A stretch of DNA of 47,900 nt from Chloroflexota bacterium. GTDB taxonomy: Bacteria > Chloroflexota > Dehalococcoidia > Lucifugimonadales > Lucifugimonadaceae. Below are positions 34,884 to 44,788 of the stretch, piece by piece. How positions within the stretch are numbered: position 1 is the stretch's first letter; each line of letters starts with the position of its first letter. The translations under genes and the position numbers were made by a program. The stretch is from the NCBI GenBank assembly GCA_009838175.1, contig VXSB01000012.1, positions 1 to 47,900 of the forward strand, given 5' to 3'. Below the pieces are notes generated by a model. The model was not told the origin of the DNA, did not search any database, and saw only the letters and a program-made list of their open reading frames with translations.

Positions 34884-36401
34884 TCAAACAATTGTCAGCG
34901 ATTTGTCCACGAGTTCCAATATGAACCACGGCACGATGCCGAATACCAAAGCTCCGGCCACTCCAATGCTTACCGCAGCTAGTTCTCCGGCTCCCGGTTT
35001 AATCGGGTCGGCATCGTCCGACTCACCGAACATAATCACCCCGACGACTCGCAAGTAATAGTACGCCGCCACTACCGTGTTAACAACCGCCACAACGGCC
35101 AGCCATATCAGTCCTTGGTCAACCGCGGTGCTGAATATCACCGCTTTAGCCATAAACCCGACCGTAGGTGGCATTCCCAACAGCGACAAGAGCCCAATGA
35201 CCATCAGTATGGCGAGAACCGGCGATCTCTTCAACAACCCACTCAACCCAGCGATAGTGTCATTGCCCGTTCGGTGAACAATCGCCGCGAAGGCGAGGAA
35301 CACCGCAAGGTTTGTAAATGCATATCCGGCCAAGTAATACATGATGCTCTGCGGACCCGCAGAGGCGCTATCACTGGATGATGCAACCGATACCGCCGCG
35401 AAACCAACCATGATGTAACCAGCCTGCGCGATCGTCGAATACGCCAATAGCCGTTTGACATTCGTCTGCGACAGTGCCATCAAGTTGCCGACCGTCATAC
35501 TTGCGGTCGCGATCAGAGCGAACAATATCTGCCAGTCCTGCGCTACCGGATCGAATCCGGCGAATGAGTAGAGAAGCCGCATCAACACCGCGAACGCGGA
35601 CGCCTTCGATGCTACCGATAGAAATGCCGCGACTGGCGTAGGAGAACCTTGGTACACATCCGGTACCCACATGTGCCACGGAGCAATCGCCATCTTGAAC
35701 CCGAAGCCAGCGACGATTAGCAGAACAGACAGCATCACCGCGAGCGATCCGAATGGCACTCCCGATTCGAACGGCAATGCGCCCATTCGCGCGACAATCT
35801 CGTCGATCCGGGTAGCCCCTGTGTATCCGTAAAGGAAAACCAGACCGAAAAGCAACAACGCGGTCGACAACGCCGAAAGTATCAAGAACTTCGCGCCAGC
35901 CTCGATCGAGAATCCGTCGCGTCGCAACGCCGCTAACGCGACTGCCGGCAACGCGGTTGTTTCTAGCGCTACATAGATAGTTATCAACTCGCTGGCACCG
36001 ACTAGCAGCATCATCCCGGCCGCCGCCGTCAACAGCAGCGTGAAGAACTCGCCTAGGGAATCCCTGAACTGTTGCAGATACGGCACCGACGCCAATATCA
36101 CTACACCCGTCGCACCGATGATCAGGAACTGGAAGAACAGCGCAAATCGGTCAGCCGTGAACGTGCCGTAAACCACTGCTTCCGAGGTCGATTCTCCGAA
36201 CCACTCGAACCACAGATTCAGCGCTAGGAACGCGGGAACTGCGAGGCCGATTACCGCGATCCAAGACAGCGCGCGTTTGCTGCCGTAGCGTTTGCCGCCG
36301 AACATCCGCTCCGCCAGCAAAGCGTCAGCGGAAAGCAGCACCAGTGCAAGTGCTGCCATCGCTATGACGGGCGATAACGCCCAGTAGTCCTGAGCAGTCA
36401 C
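34884..36401 (-). CDS. nuoN: Complex I subunit N
   Basis: NuoN is one of three antiporter-like membrane subunits that move protons in complex I. The 505 residues form about 14 helices. Conserved stretches are the Glu-bearing helix TIYVALETTALPAVALAAL, the helical MWVPDVYQGSP before the broken helix, and NVKRLLAYSTIAQAGYIMVG with Lys. The C-terminal end is at VDKSLTIV. The GTG start overlaps the nuoM stop by one base (TAGTG). The order L-M-N is the standard one. Confidence 0.93.
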   Translation of the reverse strand: MTAQDYWALSPVIAMAALALVLLSADALLAERMFGGKRYGSKRALSWIAVIGLAVPAFLALNLWFEWFGESTSEAVVYGTFTADRFALFFQFLIIGATGVVILASVPYLQQFRDSLGEFFTLLLTAAAGMMLLVGASELITIYVALETTALPAVALAALRRDGFSIEAGAKFLILSALSTALLLFGLVFLYGYTGATRIDEIVARMGALPFESGVPFGSLAVMLSVLLIVAGFGFKMAIAPWHMWVPDVYQGSPTPVAAFLSVASKASAFAVLMRLLYSFAGFDPVAQDWQILFALIATASMTVGNLMALSQTNVKRLLAYSTIAQAGYIMVGFAAVSVASSSDSASAGPQSIMYYLAGYAFTNLAVFLAFAAIVHRTGNDTIAGLSGLLKRSPVLAILMVIGLLSLLGMPPTVGFMAKAVIFSTAVDQGLIWLAVVAVVNTVVAAYYYLRVVGVIMFGESDDADPIKPGAGELAAVSIGVAGALVFGIVPWFILELVDKSLTIV

Positions 36402-37975
36402 TAGCGCAATATCCCTTCAATGCCGATCTTGAACACATCGACCACCACTTTCGGCCAGATACCGATCACGAATATCGGTATCGTCAAAACCAATATCGGT
36501 ATCAAATCCAATGGCTCGGCATCGGTCAACTCTTCATATTTGTCATCCGGTATCCCCCCTTCAGGAGGTTTCGAACCGAAGAAGGTGCGCTGGATCATCC
36601 ACAAGACGTAACCCGCCGCAAGAACGACTCCGAATGCCGATATGCTCGCCGCCCATGGCCATACCGGGAACGAGTTTAGGAAGACCATGATCTCTGAAAC
36701 GAATCCCGACAGCGCGGGAAGTCCGAGCGAAGCGAAACCCGCGATGAAGAAGAAGATACCGATCACTGGCATCCGTCTCCACAACCCGCCAAGATGCGGA
36801 ATGTGCCGAGTGTGTGTCCGGTCGTATGCAAGCCCCACCATCAGGAACGCTAAGCCCGTGATCGTGCCATGCGTGAACATCTGCAACGCGGCACCATTGA
36901 TGCCACCCAACGCGACGTCCCTACCGAACTCGGTCTCTTGCTGGATTCCTGCAATGGCCGTCAATCCCAACAGAACGAAGCCCATGTGACTCACCGATGA
37001 GTATGCGATCAATCGCTTCATGTCGGTCTGACGAATCGTCACAATCGCGCCGTACACGACACTGACGGCAGCGATGACCGACAATATACCCGCGGCGTCG
37101 TGCACCGTGAAGCCCTTGGTCTCTTGGAAAAATCCGATGTTTATCCGGATCATGCCGTATCCGGCCATCTTCAGCAGCACACCCGCAAGCATCACGCTGA
37201 CCGCAGTCGGTGCGTCAGTGTGGGCGTCAGGCAACCAGTTGTGGAGTGGCCAGATCGGCAACTTCACGGCGAACGCGACGAAGAAGAACGCGAATATCAA
37301 CGATGCCGGAGCTATCAGATCAACCCCCGCTATCTGGTCCGCGATTCCTACGATTCCGAGTTCCGGCACCGGCACCATCGTCAGTGTGTCCACCGCGCCA
37401 GTCAGATAGACGGCAAAGATCCCCACGAACATGAACGCCCCACCTGCGAGGGTGTAGAGCACGAACTTCATCGCCGAGTAGCGCGGCCGACCCGATCCCC
37501 AAAGCGATATCAGCATGAACATCGGGATCACTTCGAACTCGAAGAAAACGAAGAACAGTAGTAGATCGAGGCTGACGAACACTCCCATAACCGCCGTTTC
37601 CAACAGCAGCAACCAGATGAAGTATTCGGAAACTCGCAGTCCGATGTTGCGAGACGCAAACGCCGCCGCCATACCCAGAAGTCCGGTGAGCAGCACCAAC
37701 GGAGCGCTCAGCCCGTCTACACCGAGTAGGTACGAAGACTTGATCGTCTCGGCAGACAGCCAACTGAGATGATCTATGAACTGCACCCCGCCAGCGTCGC
37801 GGTCGTACGCCAAGAAAACTATCAGCGTCAAAACGAAGGTGACAACGGTGCTCACGATGGCGAACCAACGAATGATCCGATCCTCAAGCTGCAATGGCTT
37901 GACGAGCAAGATGACCAGACCCGCCAGCGCGGGCAGGAACACCGTCAGCGTCAATATGCCGTTGAATTCGCTCAT
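36401..37975 (-). CDS. nuoM: Complex I subunit M
   Basis: This is the second antiporter-like subunit, with 524 residues and about 14 helices. Key stretches are FFVFFEFEVIPMFMLI with the conserved Glu, LPIWPLHNWLPDAHTDAPT, and DMKRLIAYSSVSHMGFVLLG with the conserved Lys. The ATG lies 21 bases after the nuoL stop. The C-terminus continues to FKIGIEGILR. The length is typical of bacterial NuoM. Confidence 0.95.
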   Translation of the reverse strand: MSEFNGILTLTVFLPALAGLVILLVKPLQLEDRIIRWFAIVSTVVTFVLTLIVFLAYDRDAGGVQFIDHLSWLSAETIKSSYLLGVDGLSAPLVLLTGLLGMAAAFASRNIGLRVSEYFIWLLLLETAVMGVFVSLDLLLFFVFFEFEVIPMFMLISLWGSGRPRYSAMKFVLYTLAGGAFMFVGIFAVYLTGAVDTLTMVPVPELGIVGIADQIAGVDLIAPASLIFAFFFVAFAVKLPIWPLHNWLPDAHTDAPTAVSVMLAGVLLKMAGYGMIRINIGFFQETKGFTVHDAAGILSVIAAVSVVYGAIVTIRQTDMKRLIAYSSVSHMGFVLLGLTAIAGIQQETEFGRDVALGGINGAALQMFTHGTITGLAFLMVGLAYDRTHTRHIPHLGGLWRRMPVIGIFFFIAGFASLGLPALSGFVSEIMVFLNSFPVWPWAASISAFGVVLAAGYVLWMIQRTFFGSKPPEGGIPDDKYEELTDAEPLDLIPILVLTIPIFVIGIWPKVVVDVFKIGIEGILR

Positions 37976-37996
37976 CGTCTAGTCGTTATCCGTCAA

Positions 37997-40018
37997 CTAC
38001 TGCGCCACCACCACGAAAATCACGATCGCCGCGATCAAACCGACCAGAGAAACGATCCCGTAGGTCTGAACCTGCCCGTCCTGCACCTTCGCTAATGCCC
38101 TACCAGCACGATCCGTCCACCGATACAACTGCACGTTCACATTGTCGAGACCGGATATGTCTAGCCTGTCGACGAGATTCGCGAAGTAGCTGTAGAACAG
38201 CTTGGATACGATCAAATCCTCGTACAACTCGTCGAAGTAATACTTTCGCGTGAGTAAAGTGCGAATCGGTTGGGTTATCCGAATGAAGCCTTCAAGAACC
38301 GCTACGCGCTTAATCCAAGCAAGGTATATCCCGAGCACCGCCAAGATCGTCGATACGGTAGCGATAATCACATCGAACTCAGGCTCTGACCCAGCCTTGA
38401 CCTGCGCGTCGTGATCCTGAAATACATCGGTATTCCGCTCGACAACAAAGGTCGAAAACGCATGTTTGTGAACAACGCCCAAATCGATAACTGGATTCGC
38501 GAAGAAACCAATAACGATCGCGAGAAAGGCGAGAATGCCTATCGGCACAATCATCGTCTTAGGAGATTCCCCAAGATGGACGTGTTCTAATCCCTCAGGA
38601 GCTTCTTCGCCCGCCGCTTCGATGTCCTCTCGTTCCTTGTCGCCGCCTCCACGGAACTCTCCATGGAACGTCTTGAACACCGCGCGGAACGTGTAGAACG
38701 CCGTCATAAACGCCGCGATCAAACCCATCGCCAATGCGAAAGTGCCGATCGATGTGTCATAGTGGAACGCGTGAGCGAGAATCTCATCCTTTGACCAGAA
38801 GCCAGACAGTGGGATGATCCCAGCCAACGACAGGCTCGCGATCACCATCGACCAATACGTGACCTTCATGTGGTTCTTGAGGCCGCCGAGGTAGTTCATA
38901 TTGAACGTCCCACCGGCATGGTGTACCGAACCCGCGGCAAGGAACAAGCACGCCTTGAAGAACGCGTGAGTGAACAGATGGAACACCGCTGCGCCATAAG
39001 CGCCGATACCGAGCGCGAACATCATGTACCCGAGTTGGCTCACCGTCGAGTACGCCAAAACCCGCTTGATGTCATCCGCCACTAGCGCCATCGTCGCCGC
39101 AAACACCGCTGTGATCGCTCCGATAAGCGTCACTAAGAACATGATGTCGCTATGCTCGAACAGCGGAAAGAATCTCGCCACCAGAAAAACACCAGCAGTA
39201 ACCATCGTCGCAGAGTGGATCAACGCCGATACCGACGTCGGACCCTCCATCGCGTCCGGCAACCACGAATGGAACGGGAACTGCGCCGACTTACCGATGG
39301 CGCCCAACAAGAACCCCAACGCTATCCATGACGCCACCGACACCGCCATCATCCCGCCCGAGATCGCACCGTACATCGCTTCTATATCGAGCCACGACGG
39401 GTCATTCGAGTACAGATACAAGATAGCCAGCAGGAATCCGAAGTCGCCGAAGCGCGTCATCAGGAACGCCTTCTTGGCTGCGGCAGCGGCGGATGGCCGA
39501 TTCAACCAAAAACCGATGAGCAGATACGACGAGATGCCGACCAGTTCCCAGAATACGAATAGTTGGATGACGTTACGCGCCGTCACCAATCCGAGCATCG
39601 ATGCCGTGAACAACGCCATATACGAGAAGTACCGCGTATACCCGTCATCGCCATGCATATATCCCACGCCATAGACCTGCACGAGGAAGCTGACACCACT
39701 TACAACCACCAACATGATCGCCGTCAACTGGTCGAGCATGATTCCAAATGTGATATCGACGCCAGCGACCGCGATCCAGCTATGCATCTCGAACTGCTGC
39801 GCCCCGTCCGAAACTACCTTTATCAACGCCAGTAAGGACAAGACGAAAGAGGCGCCAACCGCCAACACCGTCAACCAACCCGCCAAATCCGACTTCGTGC
39901 CGGTCAAACGATAAGGACCTACTACCACCTCCGGAATCCATCGCAACACGATGCCATTAAAGACAAACGCAAACGCGGGCAGCAGGATAATCAGCCAGAT
40001 TGTGAGTTCTAATGCCAA
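37997..40018 (-). CDS. nuoL: Complex I subunit L
   Basis: NuoL is the distal antiporter-like subunit, with a long amphipathic helix lying along the membrane arm. The 673 residues show [29 protein letters not shown] with the key Glu, [20 protein letters not shown]-like sequence and [17 protein letters not shown] with Lys. A loop near residues 460-485 is acidic ([19 protein letters not shown]) and differs from the usual NuoL. The last 130 residues include the lateral helix region and a final membrane anchor. The start is TTG with only a weak ribosome site. It lies 12 bases after the small gene at 40031-40225. Confidence 0.94.
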   Translation of the reverse strand: [673 protein letters not shown]

Positions 40019-40030
40019 AGCGAAACTAGC

Positions 40031-40225
40031 CTAGAGCTTCCTGATGATCTCATCGGCCACGTGTTCCCGACCCTTGGGAACCATGACCATGAACGGCACG
40101 TCTTCAGCCCAATCCAAGATATCGCCGACTGGCAGTATCTTGGCTGGCAACCCCTCGCCGTCCAGCAAATTCTTCCAACTCTCGGCGACCTTCAAAGTTT
40201 GAGTCCTCTTGTATTCGACCCACAT
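40031..40225 (-). CDS. Small soluble protein encoded inside the nuo operon
   Basis: The 64-residue product (MWVEYKRTQ...) has no membrane segment. Its pattern is a helix rich in Ala/Leu (KVAESWKNLLDGEGLPAKIL), a loop, a strand (PFMVMVPKG) and a C-terminal helix (EHVADEIIRKL). That is reminiscent of small DUF2007-like ligand-binding or signal domains, though the match is by shape only. The ATG starts two bases after the nuoK stop and the gene ends 12 bases before nuoL, so it is a genuine member of the operon. It is not one of the 14 standard complex I subunits. An assembly, accessory or regulatory role is possible. Confidence 0.75.
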   Translation of the reverse strand: MWVEYKRTQTLKVAESWKNLLDGEGLPAKILPVGDILDWAEDVPFMVMVPKGREHVADEIIRKL

Positions 40226-40227
40226 CT

Positions 40228-40581
40228 TCAGTTCTTCATCTCCGAAGCATCAGTTATCTCTACCGACTGTTTCGCACGGTAGAACGCGAACACTAGAGCC
40301 AGTGCCAGAGCAGTCTCCGCCGCGGCGATCGAAATCACGAACACGGCGAACGCATGACCGGTTAGAGATGCTCTGACTGCGCTCTCTGTGATATCGCCGC
40401 TAGCCCCGACAAGTGCTGCAGGCACAGTAAACCTCGAAAAGCCAATCGCGGCAACCAACACGCCGTTGAACATCAGCTCTAGCGACATGATGACGGCGAT
40501 GATGTTGCGTCGCGCGAGAACCCCGAAGAGTCCGATAGAGAACAGGGCGCCAGCGACGACTAAGACGATCTCAAGCGTCAT
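40228..40581 (-). CDS. nuoK: Complex I subunit K
   Basis: NuoK is a three-helix subunit in the proton path. The 117 residues show GLFGVLARRNIIAVIMSLELMFNGV with one conserved Glu, and AVFVISIAAAETALALALVFAFYR with the second. A short periplasmic loop insert (about 60-80) makes it a little longer than the usual 100 residues. Its ATG overlaps the nuoJ stop as ATGA (40581-40578). Confidence 0.93.
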   Translation of the reverse strand: MTLEIVLVVAGALFSIGLFGVLARRNIIAVIMSLELMFNGVLVAAIGFSRFTVPAALVGASGDITESAVRASLTGHAFAVFVISIAAAETALALALVFAFYRAKQSVEITDASEMKN

Positions 40582-41216
40582 GCCGCGTCGTCCTCCCGTC
40601 TACCGCGAATGACAATCAGCGCACCAATCAAAGCCGCGATCAACAACAACCCAAGCGTTTCAAAAGGCAGGATCAATTCGCGTATTAGAAACGGCCCAAT
40701 GTGCGATGACCCGTCCACCAGTGCACCGCCACGCGCCTCCTCGGCACCCGCACCAACCGCGCGAATCACTGCATCGTCAGAGTCGGATGACGTTACCTCA
40801 TACTGCCCAGCTAGACCAGCGACGGCATCCGGATCCGTGACATCGTCAATCGCCGTCCAATCGGTGTTGTAAGTCACAAAGATTACCGATGCGAGCAACA
40901 GCAACGCAGCAATCGCCGACACCAATCGGTTCTGCGATAGTGTCCCCGCGTTCGCAAGATCACCGATGAACATCACCGCAAACGCGATCAGGATCGAGAT
41001 CGCACCAACATAAACGAGAACCTGCACAACTCCGATGAACTCGGCGTTCAAAATGAAGTAGATCGCGGCCACGCCGACAAATGACATCGCCAACGCCACC
41101 ACCGCGCGTACGAGGTCGCGCTGCGTCACGACTATGATCGCCGACGCGATTGTCAAAGCCGATGCGACGTAAAACGCAATCGTCGCAAAGATGCCTGAAT
41201 CGAACGCCCCGCTCAT
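40578..41216 (-). CDS. nuoJ: Complex I subunit J
   Basis: NuoJ has five helices and takes part in coupling quinone reduction to proton transfer. The ATG at 41216 overlaps the nuoI stop as ATGA, giving 212 residues. Conserved segments are RDLVRAVVALAMSFVGVAAI, AEFIGVVQVLVYVGAISILI and the C-terminal TLGLLLIAALIGALIVI. A hydrophilic loop of about 55 residues between helices 4 and 5 is rich in Asp, Ser and Gly. Confidence 0.92.
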   Translation of the reverse strand: MSGAFDSGIFATIAFYVASALTIASAIIVVTQRDLVRAVVALAMSFVGVAAIYFILNAEFIGVVQVLVYVGAISILIAFAVMFIGDLANAGTLSQNRLVSAIAALLLLASVIFVTYNTDWTAIDDVTDPDAVAGLAGQYEVTSSDSDDAVIRAVGAGAEEARGGALVDGSSHIGPFLIRELILPFETLGLLLIAALIGALIVIRGRREDDAA

Positions 41217-41881
41217 CGCTCCTCGACCCAACGTTCGTCCAGCGTCTCATCGCTCGGCTTCTCGTGTCGACCAACTTTGTAGTGATCGTCTTCGGCACCA
41301 TCGCGGAACGGATCGTAGTCGCGCTCCTCGAACTGCGGCCTGAACCAAGAACTCGGTTGCTTCAACGCCTGACGCAACTCGTCGACCGGGATCACCAACG
41401 CATCACGCTCGTACTTGCTCCGCTCAAAGTTGCTACCCATGTGCAGCGCGTCATATGGACAAGCTTCCACACACAAGCCGCAGAACATGCATCGCCCGAT
41501 ATCGATGTCGAACACATCAATCGCGTAGCTCTCGCCCTCCTGCACATCGAAACCACCCGGGCTCGTAACAATCTCAATGATCCCCAGCGGACAGTACTTC
41601 GCACACGAAGCGCAACCCGTGCAACGATCCTCGTACCAAGTAAACTCGTTACCGCGGAAACGCCGGTTCTGCGGGATGTTGACTGGCACCGAGTACATGC
41701 TCATCGCCGCCTTGGCCGCGGTCACGGGTTGGGTCGCCACCAAACCGATGGGCGACTTGCCCTCTTCCTTCGCAGCGCCCACGATGCCAACTTTCCGGTC
41801 CGGATATTGGATCGTGAATGGTGCCTTGAGCGCGTTCCTCAGCGTCACGCGCATCGCCTTCAATAAACCGAGGCCGATCAT
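41213..41881 (-). CDS. nuoI: Complex I subunit I (ferredoxin-like)
   Basis: NuoI carries the two 4Fe-4S clusters (N6a, N6b) next to the quinone site. The motifs are CTGCASCAKYCP and CMFCGLCVEACP, both complete. The 222 residues include a longer acidic C-terminal tail (after SSWFRPQFEERDYDPF) than the common 160-180 residue forms. In a complex without NuoEFG this subunit is a likely docking point for an electron donor such as ferredoxin. The ATG overlaps the nuoH stop. Confidence 0.94.
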   Translation of the reverse strand: MIGLGLLKAMRVTLRNALKAPFTIQYPDRKVGIVGAAKEEGKSPIGLVATQPVTAAKAAMSMYSVPVNIPQNRRFRGNEFTWYEDRCTGCASCAKYCPLGIIEIVTSPGGFDVQEGESYAIDVFDIDIGRCMFCGLCVEACPYDALHMGSNFERSKYERDALVIPVDELRQALKQPSSWFRPQFEERDYDPFRDGAEDDHYKVGRHEKPSDETLDERWVEER

Positions 41882-43149
41882 CGCGTCGCACCTCCCGTGT
41901 AAGCAACTTCATCCGGCAACTCGTCCGTGGCCACCGGATACGAGGGTCGATCTTCCTGAGGCGCAGGTGCCGTGTAGTCCCCGGGTCGCAGCAACTTGCT
42001 GACAGCCCATATCGAGATGAAGAACACGACCCAGTTAATCGCCGACATTATCAACAACTCTGTGATTCCCGGATCCGGCCAGATGGCTATCAATATCGCC
42101 GTCACGAAGATGTTGATTAACGTGAGCTCGAACAATCCCTTCCAAGCAAGAGCGAGTATCTGGTCAACTCTCAGCCGCGGCCACGAGAACCGCATCCACA
42201 TGATGAACAGCAATACGAGCACGGTCTTACCTGCGAACCAGATCTGCGACGGTATCGGCTCCCATCCGCGCCATCCCCCAAGGAACAGCGTCACGATGAG
42301 CATCGAAGCCACAATAGTCGCCAAGAACTCCGCCAAGAAGAAGATACCGAACTTCATGCTGCTGTAGTCGTTGAGATATCCAGCCGCAAGCTCCGATTCC
42401 GCCTCGATCAAGTCAAACGGCGTCCGACTCGTCTCCGCCTGTGCCGCCAGCAGGAACACGAACAGTCCGAGCGGTTGCACAAGTATGAACGGGATGTCCT
42501 GAGCATCAACGATCGCGCCCAACGACATCGACCCGGCAAGCATCAACACACCGATCAGCGAGAGCGCCATCGGTATCTCATAGCTAATAAGCATCGCAAC
42601 CGAACGCATCCCGGCGAATATCGCAATCCTGTTCCCTGAAGCCCACGACGCCAAAACTACCGAAATCCCGGACATCGACGTGATCGCGATCACGAACAAT
42701 ATCCCGACATTCAGATCCACCACGAACGTCCCGACCCCGAACGGAATCACCGACAACACCATCAATACCGGGAACACCATTAGTATCGGCGCCAGATTGA
42801 AAAGCCAACGATCCGCCTCATCCGGTACGATGTCCTCTTTAAACAGCGTCTTGATCGCGTCGGCGACCGATGTCAGCGTGCCGAACGGCCCCCAACGGTT
42901 AGGGCCAGTCCGGTTCTGAATACGTCCCAATATCCGACGTTCTCCCCAGATGTAGACGATCACCGCCCCCAATCCCGCGTTAGTGACGATGTTGATGATG
43001 ATGAACGCCGTCAGCGCGAACGCGAGCCATTCAAAACCAGACGGCAGAATCGCCACATCGTAACCGCGAGCCGCGCAGTCATCACTGCCGCTCGCCAAGT
43101 AGCAGTAGATGTTGCGGAATAGGGAGTTGTCCAAGAACGGCGAGTTCAA
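41878..43149 (-). CDS. nuoH: Complex I subunit H
   Basis: NuoH forms the quinone chamber with NuoB and NuoD. The 423 residues have an N-terminal extension of about 40 with DNSLFRNIYCYLASG, then eight helices. Conserved segments are YIWGERRILGRIQNRTGPNRWGPFG, the acidic loop QAETSRTPFDLIEAESELAAGY, and MWMRFSWPRLRVDQIL. The C-terminus is an extra hydrophilic tail. The start is TTG, overlapping the nuoD stop as TTGA (43149-43146). Confidence 0.94.
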   Translation of the reverse strand: MNSPFLDNSLFRNIYCYLASGSDDCAARGYDVAILPSGFEWLAFALTAFIIINIVTNAGLGAVIVYIWGERRILGRIQNRTGPNRWGPFGTLTSVADAIKTLFKEDIVPDEADRWLFNLAPILMVFPVLMVLSVIPFGVGTFVVDLNVGILFVIAITSMSGISVVLASWASGNRIAIFAGMRSVAMLISYEIPMALSLIGVLMLAGSMSLGAIVDAQDIPFILVQPLGLFVFLLAAQAETSRTPFDLIEAESELAAGYLNDYSSMKFGIFFLAEFLATIVASMLIVTLFLGGWRGWEPIPSQIWFAGKTVLVLLFIMWMRFSWPRLRVDQILALAWKGLFELTLINIFVTAILIAIWPDPGITELLIMSAINWVVFFISIWAVSKLLRPGDYTAPAPQEDRPSYPVATDELPDEVAYTGGATR

Positions 43150-44264
43150 CGGTCGACCTCGCCCATGTTGATATCCACACTGCCGAAGCTCACGAACATA
43201 TCCGCCAGCAATTCACCGACCAACATATCGCGCAGCAACGTCAAGTTGATCAGTGACGGCGCCCGGACGTGACAGCGATATGGCGATATCGACCCGTCGC
43301 TCACCAGATAGAACCCCAGTTCGCCCTTCGAGTGCTCGATCGCCGCGTAGGCATCCCCAACTGGCGGACGCAACAGCCAAGGCACATCGTCGTGTTCCGG
43401 ACGGACCGATCCAGGCTCGATCAACTTCTCGCACTGCCTGATGATCTTGATGCTCTCGCGCATCTCCTGCACCCGCACCCAGTACCGCGCGAAGTTATCG
43501 CCAGCCGTGTGCAACGGACGCTCGAACGTCACCTGATCGTAGTAGTCATAAGGATCACGATGCCGCAAGTCCCAGTCCACACCCGCTGCCCGCAGCATCG
43601 GACCCGTTATCGACGCATCCAGCATCTGCTCAGGTGTCAACACCGACACCCCCTTAGTGCGCGAGAAGATAATGTCGTTGTCAGTCAGCAGATCGTCCAG
43701 ATCATCGATCCGCGGAGGCAACTCGTCCAGCACCTCGTTCATTGCCGGCCAGAACTCCTCGGGCGCATCCATGAACACACCACCAGGACGCAGATACGAG
43801 TTCGTGATTCGCGCACCGCACAACATCTCGAACAGGTCGAGAATCTTCTCCCTTTCCCGCATCGTGTAGATCAGCGGAGTGCCCCAAGCGCCAAGGTCTT
43901 GTATCAGAAATCCAACCGCAACTAAGTGGCTCGCGATGCGCTGCAACTCAGACGCTATCATCCGCAACCAAACACCTCGTGGCGCAGGTTCCACACCTGC
44001 CAGCTTCTCGACCGCCAACATGTACGCCTGGTTGTTCAACATCGACCCGACATAGTCCATGCGGTCAGTCAGCGTCACCACCTGCACATACGTGCGCTCC
44101 TCTGCGAGCTTCTCCGATCCGCGATGGAGATACCCGAAGATCGGCTCGACGTCGATGATCTCTTCGCCATCGAACGTGACCCGCATCCTGAACACGCCGT
44201 GAGTAGACGGGTGTTGCGGGCCAAGGTTGACCGTAATCGGCTCTGTGCGGACCTGCGTCGTCAC
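43146..44264 (-). CDS. nuoD: Complex I subunit D (49 kDa)
   Basis: NuoD lines the quinone-binding cavity. Its 372 residues show NLGPQHPSTHGVFRMRVTFD with the conserved His pair, PIFGYLHRGSEKLAEERTY, TDRMDYVGSMLNN, and the C-terminal hallmark SVDINMGEVDR. It is not fused to NuoC, unlike in some bacteria. The GTG start overlaps the nuoC stop by one base (TAGTG). Confidence 0.95.
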   Translation of the reverse strand: MTTQVRTEPITVNLGPQHPSTHGVFRMRVTFDGEEIIDVEPIFGYLHRGSEKLAEERTYVQVVTLTDRMDYVGSMLNNQAYMLAVEKLAGVEPAPRGVWLRMIASELQRIASHLVAVGFLIQDLGAWGTPLIYTMREREKILDLFEMLCGARITNSYLRPGGVFMDAPEEFWPAMNEVLDELPPRIDDLDDLLTDNDIIFSRTKGVSVLTPEQMLDASITGPMLRAAGVDWDLRHRDPYDYYDQVTFERPLHTAGDNFARYWVRVQEMRESIKIIRQCEKLIEPGSVRPEHDDVPWLLRPPVGDAYAAIEHSKGELGFYLVSDGSISPYRCHVRAPSLINLTLLRDMLVGELLADMFVSFGSVDINMGEVDR

Positions 44265-44788
44265 TACCCTTGACCATCCCCGATCTCGCCAGCCAACGCC
44301 GACGGTACGCGCCGTTCACTCTCAGGCACAATCGATTGCTCGTAAGTCGCGAAGTCTTTTCGCAACGGGTGACCCGGAAATCCTTCCCACAGCATGATCC
44401 GCTTATGGTTCGGATGACCATCGAAAATGATCCCCATCAAGTCCCAAACCTCGCGCTCCTGCAAATCGGCGCCGCGCCAGATATCGACCACGCTCGGTAT
44501 ACAAGCCTCTTCGCGCCCGAACCCCACTTTCGACTTCACTACTGCCGTCGCGTTGCGGGTCAACGATGTCAGGTGATAAACAACCTCGAAGTAAGAAATG
44601 TAGTCGACCGCGGTGACGCTGCTCAGCAACTCGAATCGGAACTCCGCGTCATCCCTCAACAACCGCATCACATCGGGAACGGAGTCCGGCTTGATCCAGA
44701 CATCGGTTCCGCCCGCGTCGACTATCGCATCAGGCAACGATTCGCGGATCGCGTCCGCTAACTTGGCGCCATCCCAAGCTTTGCTCAT
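44264..44788 (-). CDS. nuoC: Complex I subunit C (30 kDa)
   Basis: NuoC is a peripheral-arm subunit that packs on NuoD. From the ATG at 44788, which overlaps the nuoB stop as ATGA, the protein has 174 residues. The family signature is [20 protein letters not shown], followed by [14 protein letters not shown]. Upstream in-frame sequence lies inside nuoB and is not used. The N-terminal domain reads [20 protein letters not shown]. Confidence 0.93.
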   Translation of the reverse strand: MSKAWDGAKLADAIRESLPDAIVDAGGTDVWIKPDSVPDVMRLLRDDAEFRFELLSSVTAVDYISYFEVVYHLTSLTRNATAVVKSKVGFGREEACIPSVVDIWRGADLQEREVWDLMGIIFDGHPNHKRIMLWEGFPGHPLRKDFATYEQSIVPESERRVPSALAGEIGDGQG

